DNA of 8,074 nucleotides, taken from NCBI GenBank assembly GCA_016934535.1, contig JAFGSQ010000005.1, positions 1 through 8,074 of the forward strand, in the 5' to 3' direction. Both the position numbers and the translations under genes were made by a program. This stretch comes from a candidate division WOR-3 bacterium. GTDB lineage: Bacteria > SDB-A. The notes beneath the pieces are model-generated. The model searched no databases. It worked only from the letters and a program-made list of their open reading frames with translations, and was not told the origin of the DNA. Positions 1-3,966 of this stretch are shown here, piece by piece; position 1 is the stretch's first letter; each line of letters opens with the position of its first letter.

Positions 1-94
1 AAAGGTAATTTAAAAATCCGGGATATTTTACAAACAGAGACAGAATGTGAAGGATACCATAGACAATCATAAATGCCGGAAAGACGAATTTCAT
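1..94 (-). CDS. N-terminal fragment of a membrane protein, cut by the left edge
   Basis: On the minus strand an ATG at 94-92 opens a frame that runs without a stop to the window edge (31 complete codons). It is preceded by AGAGAGG and then ATCAA, a well-placed Shine-Dalgarno sequence. The peptide begins MKFVFPAFMIVYGILHILSL and continues into a short aromatic segment ending PGFLNYL. Residues about 3-22 form one hydrophobic stretch, so this is either an uncleaved N-terminal membrane anchor or the first helix of a multi-pass protein. The rest of the gene lies outside the window, so no family can be named. The good ribosome binding site and membrane-like composition argue for a real gene, but its shortness limits confidence. 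Confidence 0.55.
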   Translation of the reverse strand, partial: MKFVFPAFMIVYGILHILSLFVKYPGFLNYL

Positions 95-448
95 TTGATC
101 CTCTCTTTTTGTGATTTGATTTTTCTATAAAAAAATACACTCGTGCAAAAATATTTGATAAATTCCTTTTCAATCCTCGCTTTCTGAAGTCATATCATAA
201 AAACACTGAATTTCGATTGCGTCAGGACGTTTGCAGAATAAGAATATTGATCACTGCCGAGAGAGCATACACTCGAAACAGTTATAAGAACCTGATTGTA
301 AATAGCTCCGAAATTCATGGGTCGCCTTTTTTTGTAATTTTAGGATTGAAAAAGTAGTTTGTCCACATACTTTGTTTTGAGAAAAATTTTATTAAATTCG
401 GAATATTCGAACTGAAAATGATGTAATATTAACGAAAAGGAGGGTTTT
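95..448. other. AT-rich intergenic region between divergent genes
   Basis: These 354 bases separate the minus-strand membrane protein from the plus-strand serpin, so they should carry promoters for both. All six frames are broken by stops and no RNA gene is recognisable. The serpin ribosome binding site AAGGAGGG lies at 437-444. Possible serpin promoter elements are weak: TTGAGA at 377-382, then GAATAT at 401-406 (18-base spacer), or TGTAATAT at 422-429 without a good -35. An 8-base palindrome GAATATTC is at 401-408. The 14-mer at 366-379 is described separately. No convincing terminator is seen. Confidence 0.6.
366..379 (+). repeat. 14-mer CATACTTTGTTTTG shared with the cyclase hairpin
   Basis: The same 14 bases occur at 6154-6167, where they make up most of the right arm and part of the loop of a perfect inverted repeat inside the cyclase gene. 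Its core ACTTTGTTTT also occurs at 4020-4029 and 6436-6445. This copy is non-coding and sits about 70 bases upstream of the serpin start. I see no inverted partner next to it. It could be a dispersed genomic repeat, a binding site, or a coincidence favoured by AT-rich sequence. Confidence 0.4.
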
Positions 449-1687
449 ATGGGCAAAAATGAGAAAATTGTTTTACTGGCCGGTATTTTCTTCCTGCTGG
501 CTCCAATAAAAACCAACGGACAGAGCATTTTTTCACTTTCACTGCCTTTTGACACGGGCAGGATAGTTTCGGGAATGAACGAGTTCTCCATTGATTTCTA
601 CAAAACAGCGGCTTCCGAGTCAGATCAGAACATGATCCTTTCGCCTTTCAGTGTTCACGACGCATTGACTATGACCTACGAAGGAGCCGACGGTGCGACT
701 GCTGAACAGATGCGCAATGTCCTGCGTCTCGGATTTGATATTTCGCAGACGAGGTACGAGTACATGTCTCTTCTTGAAAAAATAAATTCTGGAGGACGCG
801 AATGCACTCTTTCCGCCGCGAACGCGATATGGACTCAGTATGGATACCCATTCCTCGGCGATTTCATATCCGCTGTTGAAAGATATTACGGCGGCAAAGC
901 AGTGAACATGGATTTTGAGAACGATCCCGAGGGGTCAAGACAGAAAATAAATATCTGGGTCGAAGAAAATACCGCCGGAAAGATTACAGACCTATTATCT
1001 CCCGGCCAGATAAATCCGATGACCACTCTTGTTTTGACAAACGCCATCTATTTTAAAGGTATCTGGCTTTACACGTTTGACTCCGAAAAAACAAAAAAAT
1101 CTTCTTTCAGCGTGTCTGAAGATAAAACGGTGGAAACCGACATGATGTTTCTCGATAACTCCGAGGCGAGATTCGGTTACTACGAAGACGAAGAAGTCCA
1201 GATCCTCGAAATGCCATACAAAGACGGGACTCTATCCATGGTCGTTTTTCTGCCCAAAGTTCCGATAAACTCTTTCGAGGAATCTTTAGACGCTTTTAAA
1301 ATGGATTATTACATGAGTTCACTGACGAGTTCGGAAGTTGTCATATATTTCCCAAAATTCAAAATTGAGGCGAAGTTCAATCTGAACGAAGTACTGAATA
1401 CTATGGGTATGACTCAGGCTTTCATCCCGGGAGCCGCGGATTTCTCCGGTATGACTGGAAACCGCGATCTTTTCATAAGCTACGTGATCCATCAGGCGTT
1501 CATAGCTGTCGACGAAGAAGGCACGGAAGCGGCGGCGGCGACAGCAGTCCTGATGGAGAGGACATCCGTCAGTATGGACATCAGAAATGTTTTTAATGCG
1601 GATCATCCTTTTCTGTTCGTTATCAAGGACAATGAAACGGGATGTGTTTTATTCATGGGAAAACTTACTGATCCTGCTGTCAACTGA
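449..1687 (+). CDS. Secreted serpin (serine protease inhibitor family I4)
   Basis: This is a complete 412-residue serpin, the usual size plus a signal peptide. Residues 1-5 are polar or basic, 7-20 are hydrophobic, and cleavage is likely near residue 25, so the protein should be exported. Serpin landmarks are clear: the conserved NAIYFKGIW block at 198-206, a proximal hinge EEGTEAAAATAV at 356-367 and the C-terminal signature FNADHPFLFVI at 382-392. The hinge has Gly at P15, Thr at P14 and a small-residue run P12-P9, the pattern of inhibitory serpins that insert their reactive loop. Counting from the hinge, P1 would be Thr372 and P1' Ser373, with Arg371 at P2. The distal loop is about four residues longer than in alpha-1-antitrypsin, so the exact bond is uncertain and Arg371 is also possible. 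The start is supported by AAGGAGGG four bases upstream. It stands alone and ends in the terminator shared with the convergent sigma operon. The target protease cannot be told from sequence. Confidence 0.96.
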   Translation: MGKNEKIVLLAGIFFLLAPIKTNGQSIFSLSLPFDTGRIVSGMNEFSIDFYKTAASESDQNMILSPFSVHDALTMTYEGADGATAEQMRNVLRLGFDISQTRYEYMSLLEKINSGGRECTLSAANAIWTQYGYPFLGDFISAVERYYGGKAVNMDFENDPEGSRQKINIWVEENTAGKITDLLSPGQINPMTTLVLTNAIYFKGIWLYTFDSEKTKKSSFSVSEDKTVETDMMFLDNSEARFGYYEDEEVQILEMPYKDGTLSMVVFLPKVPINSFEESLDAFKMDYYMSSLTSSEVVIYFPKFKIEAKFNLNEVLNTMGMTQAFIPGAADFSGMTGNRDLFISYVIHQAFIAVDEEGTEAAAATAVLMERTSVSMDIRNVFNADHPFLFVIKDNETGCVLFMGKLTDPAVN

Positions 1688-1711
1688 AAAAAAGCGGCGC
1701 GAATGCGCCGC
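1687..1711 (-). terminator. Intrinsic terminator of the sigma/membrane-protein operon
   Basis: GCGGCGC (1694-1700), a GAAT loop and GCGCCGC (1705-1711) form a perfect 7-bp GC-only stem. Read on the minus strand it is followed at once by seven T residues (1693-1687), a textbook rho-independent terminator starting four bases after the stop of the 99-residue gene. In the plus direction the hairpin is followed only by CTTCTCAT, so it would be a weaker terminator for the serpin. The U-tract overlaps the last base of the serpin stop codon. Confidence 0.88.
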
Positions 1712-1715
1712 CTTC

Positions 1716-2015
1716 TCATATTTGGGCGTCTTCAGATTCCTGAATGTTCTGTCTGATCTTATGCCTCAAATCTCTCGGCCTGTAGTCGCGAACCCTTCCT
1801 CTGAATTGATGGTCCGTGTGCTTGAATAGAATGTGGGACAAAAGGACCAATCCCCATCCCTGCCAGTAGGATATCTTCGGCAAAGAGAACAATTCGGGCA
1901 TAAGCCAGTTCCATAGGATTTTGACGAAAAATCCGAACAAAAGTGCAATCAGTGCGCCGAAAACTATACCTCCGGTGACGAGCAGAATCTTGTTTTTAAA
2001 AATACTCAAAAACAT
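1716..2015 (-). CDS. Small two-helix membrane protein coupled to the ECF sigma gene
   Basis: This 99-residue protein has a hydrophobic helix at about residues 9-33, the motif WNWLMPELFSLPKISYWQ at about 35-52, a second helix at about 53-65 (GWGLVLLSHILF), and a basic, hydrophilic tail rich in Arg, His and Asp. AAGGAGG lies four bases before the ATG. Its start overlaps the sigma factor stop by 10 bp, so the two are co-transcribed and probably translationally coupled. From memory, small proteins with the WNWLMPxLFxLPxIxYWQ motif commonly follow ECF sigma genes in Gram-negative bacteria, but I know no established name or function. It lacks the HxxxCxxC zinc motif of ZAS anti-sigma factors. An accessory or regulatory role for the sigma factor, possibly as a non-canonical membrane anti-sigma factor, is inferred from context only. 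Confidence 0.85.
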   Translation of the reverse strand: MFLSIFKNKILLVTGGIVFGALIALLFGFFVKILWNWLMPELFSLPKISYWQGWGLVLLSHILFKHTDHQFRGRVRDYRPRDLRHKIRQNIQESEDAQI

Positions 2016-2527
2016 ATGTCCTCCTTGAATGATTTCAATTTTTCTCTCAAAAAAACCACGGCCTCCCTTTTTCTCGAAATCAGCGTATTAACTGGTGTGC
2101 CGGTAATTTCAGATATTTCTCTGAAAGTCAGGAGTTCCAATTCATGATACACAAAAACGGAATAAAGCTTTTCGGGCATTGAGGAGATGATTTCAGAGAG
2201 TTTTTCGGTGAAAATCTCGATTTTTATGCTGTTTTCAATGTCGCTGTCCTTGTCTTCAATCAGGTCTTCGAGTTCCAAAACATCTCTAGGGTCGAGGGAT
2301 TCTCTTTTCTTTCTTCTGAAAAAATCTGATATTTTGTTGCGCGCGACCGAGAAGAGCCAGGAAGTCACAGCTTCGATGGATTTGATTGTGTTGAAATTGA
2401 GAACAGCGCTTTCAAAGACTTCCTGAAGAATGTCTTCGGATTCATCGGGGTCTCCTACCCTGGAGTTTATATAAGACAGAAGCTTCCGCTTTTCGTCTTT
2501 GAATTTCTGTGTTATTATTTCGTTCAT
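2006..2527 (-). CDS. ECF-family RNA polymerase sigma factor
   Basis: This is a 173-residue sigma-70 family protein of extracytoplasmic-function type, with only regions 2 and 4. Region 2 includes DESEDILQEVFESAV and, further on, SWLFSVARNKISDFFRRKKRE (the -10 recognition part, with the usual basic helix). An acidic linker (ELEDLIEDKDSDIENS) leads to region 4, where a helix-turn-helix TFREISEITGTPVNTLISRKREAV reads the -35 element. I place the start at 2527 because GGGAG sits five bases upstream. An in-frame ATG at 2539 would add four residues but has no ribosome binding site and lies one base from a TATAAT sequence. The gene overlaps the downstream membrane-protein gene and is divergent from the 164-residue secreted protein. 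Its regulon and signal are unknown; a promoter shared with or facing the divergent gene is possible. Confidence 0.93.
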   Translation of the reverse strand: MNEIITQKFKDEKRKLLSYINSRVGDPDESEDILQEVFESAVLNFNTIKSIEAVTSWLFSVARNKISDFFRRKKRESLDPRDVLELEDLIEDKDSDIENSIKIEIFTEKLSEIISSMPEKLYSVFVYHELELLTFREISEITGTPVNTLISRKREAVVFLREKLKSFKEDICF

Positions 2528-2532
2528 GTTTG

Positions 2533-2537
2533 CTCCC
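2533..2537 (-). promoter_or_regulatory. Ribosome binding site that decides the sigma factor start
   Basis: On the minus strand GGGAG is followed by CAAAC and then ATG at 2527-2525. The upstream in-frame ATG at 2539 shares its last G with this site and has no purine-rich sequence of its own. This favours the shorter 173-residue protein. Confidence 0.65.
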
Positions 2538-2540
2538 ATG

Positions 2541-2546
2541 ATTATA
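2541..2546 (-). promoter_or_regulatory. TATAAT, possible -10 element of the sigma operon
   Basis: The minus strand reads GTCTTATAATC here, a perfect match to the housekeeping -10 consensus in the 66-bp gap between the sigma gene and the divergent GTG-start gene. No good TTGACA lies 16-18 bases upstream; the nearest, TTTACA, is 24 bases away. The implied transcription start near 2535 would cut into the ribosome binding site, giving an almost leaderless mRNA. It is therefore recorded only as a possible element. Confidence 0.3.
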
Positions 2547-2593
2547 AGACGTATTCCGGATTATTTTTATTGTAAATATTTTCAGGAGGTTCC

Positions 2594-3088
2594 GTGATTC
2601 GAAAAATATTTATTTTCATCGCCGCCGCGGCGATGATCGTATTAACAGCAGAAGCTGAAGAAACCGGTAATTATTCCTTGCCGGAGGAGATATATGACGT
2701 AGAAACGCTCTGCAGAAATTTCTCCGGCCTGGCGGGGGAGGAAGTTTTCGTAAAAGGAACGGTTGATCACGTCTGCAGGCACAGCGGGATGAGAATGAAT
2801 CTCTGCCAGGACGATTCATTTTCTGTTCATGTGACAGCGTCTGAAGGGATGGATCCTTTTAACCAGGAACTGACAGGAAAAGAGGTAACGGTTTTTGGAG
2901 TTGTAAAACAGCTGATAATTGACAGAGAATACCTCAGTGATTGGGAAAAAGGTCTCGAAGAAGACTGCGATTCCGGACCGCACCACGACGAAGTAGAGCA
3001 AATAGAACGATACAGGGCATATCTCGACAGCGCAGGCCTAGACAGACTGTCCGAATTCTGGATAGAAGCGAAGGAAATCCGGGAGTAA
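2594..3088 (+). CDS. Secreted OB-fold-like protein of unknown function
   Basis: This 164-residue protein starts with GTG, four bases after AGGAGG. Residues 5-18 are hydrophobic and Ala-rich and AEA at 19-21 gives a good signal peptidase I site, so it is probably periplasmic or secreted. The mature part has the strand pattern of a small OB fold: VFVKGTVDHVC (51-61), a short Gly/Met segment to MNLCQDD (68-74), FSVHVTA (76-82) and GKEVTVFGVVKQLIID (95-110). It ends in an acidic and His-containing helix (DSGPHHDEVEQIERYRAYL, 126-144) and a last strand FWIEAKEI. Cysteines are at 40, 61, 71 and 125. The pattern V-x-G-x-V-x-x-V-C resembles DUF4920/BOF-type exported OB-fold proteins and similar unnamed proteins in Bacteroidota, but this is a resemblance, not an assignment. 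A metal or disulfide role for Cys61, Cys71 and the His residues is speculative. It is followed 4 bp later by the Nudix gene. Confidence 0.85.
   Translation: MIRKIFIFIAAAAMIVLTAEAEETGNYSLPEEIYDVETLCRNFSGLAGEEVFVKGTVDHVCRHSGMRMNLCQDDSFSVHVTASEGMDPFNQELTGKEVTVFGVVKQLIIDREYLSDWEKGLEEDCDSGPHHDEVEQIERYRAYLDSAGLDRLSEFWIEAKEIRE
2616..2636 (+). repeat. GC-rich hairpin at the start of the secreted-protein gene
   Basis: TCATCGCCG (2616-2624) and CGGCGATGA (2628-2636) pair perfectly over 9 bp around a 3-base loop, beginning 22 bases after the GTG codon and inside the Ala codons of the signal peptide. In mRNA it would be a stable structure just inside the initiation region and might slow translation. It may also simply reflect the GCC-GCC-GCG-GCG alanine run. 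Confidence 0.5.
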
Positions 3089-3092
3089 TCGA

Positions 3093-3503
3093 TTGAGGAT
3101 AAAATTGAGATGCGCCGCGATAATCGTCCGCGGCGCAGAAGTGCTACTCGTAAGAAGTTTGAAAAGCCCTGAAGAAATGTGGATACCTCCGGGCGGAAAA
3201 TTCAAAGAGGAGGATTTCTCGGTTTTCGAGTGCGCAAAAAGGGAAGCTTATGAGGAATCAGGCGTCGCTGTGTCAATAAAAAAACTTATCGGTTTGAACG
3301 AAATTTTCGACGAAGAAAAAAAAACTTTCACAATTGAGCTGTTTTTTTTATCAGAACCCGTCGAAGGAGTGACGAAAAACGGGTACGTCTTTGAAAAAAA
3401 CAACTCTGAAAAAAGAAGCCCGAAATGGTTTACAGCAAATGAACTGAAGATGATAAAATTCAGCCCTGAAGACCTAATTCTTTCCAGTCTTGACGATATC
3501 TGA
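3093..3503 (+). CDS. Nudix (NUDT/MutT-like) hydrolase
   Basis: This is a 136-residue single-domain Nudix protein, expected to hydrolyse a nucleoside diphosphate linked to another group, with Mg2+. The N-terminal strand CAAIIVRGAEVLLVRS is typical, followed by MWIPPGGK and the Nudix helix. The helix core REAYEESGV (50-58) keeps the catalytic Arg50, Glu51, Glu54, Glu55 and Gly57. The first half is unusual: GX5E reads G-KFKEE-D, and eight rather than seven residues precede the RE, so the loop is one residue longer and Asp41 replaces Glu. The start is TTG at 3093, seven bases after GGGAG, which overlaps the end of the preceding gene; a second TTG at 3105 is also possible but would cut into the first strand. 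It is the second gene of a two-gene unit with the secreted protein. The 3' end overlaps the convergent gene by 30 bp. The substrate cannot be told from sequence. Confidence 0.93.
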   Translation: MRIKLRCAAIIVRGAEVLLVRSLKSPEEMWIPPGGKFKEEDFSVFECAKREAYEESGVAVSIKKLIGLNEIFDEEKKTFTIELFFLSEPVEGVTKNGYVFEKNNSEKRSPKWFTANELKMIKFSPEDLILSSLDDI

Positions 3504-3956
3504 AAGCGTTTTAAGATCGTCTTCCAGCATTTTCTTCTCTTCCTCCTTGTCCAAATCTCTGGATAAATGGACAGCCTTTTCGAGATTTACTTCAGCTTCT
3601 TTGAAATCTTTTAAAACGCTTTGAGCTCTGGCTATTGCTTCGTGAGCGTAAGCGAGATTGAATCCTTTGAATCCGTTTTTTCTGCACACAGACAATGAGT
3701 TGTTCGCATGATAAAGGGCTGATTCTCCTTTTCCCAATACGCTGTATACTCTCGAGACTTGCCACTCGCCGAGAAAATCGTTTTCTTCGTCTCCGACCTG
3801 GAGCCAGTGAAAAAGAGAAGCGTGAGCGGCGTGGATCATCAATCTGTCCTCTTCTTCGGTTCTATCCTGTTTGTCGAGCATGTCCCAGACGAAGTTGAAA
3901 AGTTCCACAGCCGTCTTTCTGTGAAAACCTTCGACCATTTCTTTTTCGATTTTCAT
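3474..3956 (-). CDS. Conserved helical (TPR-like) protein, partner of the cyclase
   Basis: This 160-residue, all-helical cytoplasmic protein has no signal peptide or membrane segment. Conserved-looking blocks are IHAAHASLFHW (41-51), GEWQVSRVYSVLG (63-75), ALYHANNSL (80-88) and LAYAHEAIARA (101-111), with several His and Trp residues (His42, His45, His50, Trp51, Trp65, His83, His105). From memory this pattern marks a widespread unnamed family in many bacterial phyla. The second half resembles a pair of TPR units (DFKEAEVNLEKAVHLSRD). I start at 3956 because AGGAGG lies four bases upstream and the ATG overlaps the cyclase stop as ATGA. An upstream ATG at 3983 lies inside the cyclase gene without such a site. 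The overlap predicts translational coupling, so it probably works with the cyclase protein, for example as a regulator or adaptor (inference). No clear terminator follows; TTCAG-GG-CTGAA then TTTTA just after the stop is weak. Confidence 0.88.
   Translation of the reverse strand: MKIEKEMVEGFHRKTAVELFNFVWDMLDKQDRTEEEDRLMIHAAHASLFHWLQVGDEENDFLGEWQVSRVYSVLGKGESALYHANNSLSVCRKNGFKGFNLAYAHEAIARAQSVLKDFKEAEVNLEKAVHLSRDLDKEEEKKMLEDDLKTLSDIVKTGKN
3503..3622. repeat. 12-bp inverted repeat at the convergent gene ends
   Basis: AAAGCGTTTTAA (3503-3514) and TTAAAACGCTTT (3611-3622) are perfect reverse complements separated by 96 bases. The left copy overlaps the last base of the Nudix stop codon and both lie within the coding sequence of the minus-strand 160-residue gene. 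The loop is long, so it is not a usual terminator. It may be accidental. Confidence 0.35.
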
Positions 3957-3966
3957 TTGTCCTCCT
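3953..3966 (-). promoter_or_regulatory. Coupling site: ATGA overlap with internal AGGAGG
   Basis: On the minus strand AGGAGGACAAATGA combines the ribosome binding site and start of the 160-residue gene with the stop (TGA, 3955-3953) of the cyclase gene. A four-base ATGA overlap with a strong site inside the upstream coding region is the classic arrangement for translational coupling by terminating ribosomes. Confidence 0.85.

Noticed and set aside
135-275. 9-bp direct repeat ATACACTCG at 135-143 and 267-275
   Set aside because: A 9-mer pair is expected by chance about that often in a region of this size, and nothing is organised around it.
340-591. 83-residue minus-strand ORF over the serpin start
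   Set aside because: Most of it is antisense to the serpin signal peptide and N-terminus, and it has no ribosome binding site or recognisable family. It does include the KTKY codons from the repeated 14-mer, which is a property of the DNA word.
2006-2539. Longer sigma factor start at the ATG at 2539
   Set aside because: There is no Shine-Dalgarno sequence before it, it lies one base from TATAAT, and the ATG at 2527 has GGGAG at good spacing.
398-2560. CGGAATA upstream of both the serpin (399-405) and the sigma gene (minus strand, about 2552-2558) as an ECF -35 motif
   Set aside because: Neither copy has a matching -10 at 16-17 bases, the sigma copy would start transcription at the start codon, and a 7-mer match in AT-rich DNA is weak evidence.
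3460-3474. Possible terminator of the cyclase operon (TTCAG-GG-CTGAA then TTTTA on the minus strand)
   Set aside because: The stem is only about 4-5 bp and AT-rich, the T-run is short, and it lies in Nudix coding sequence.
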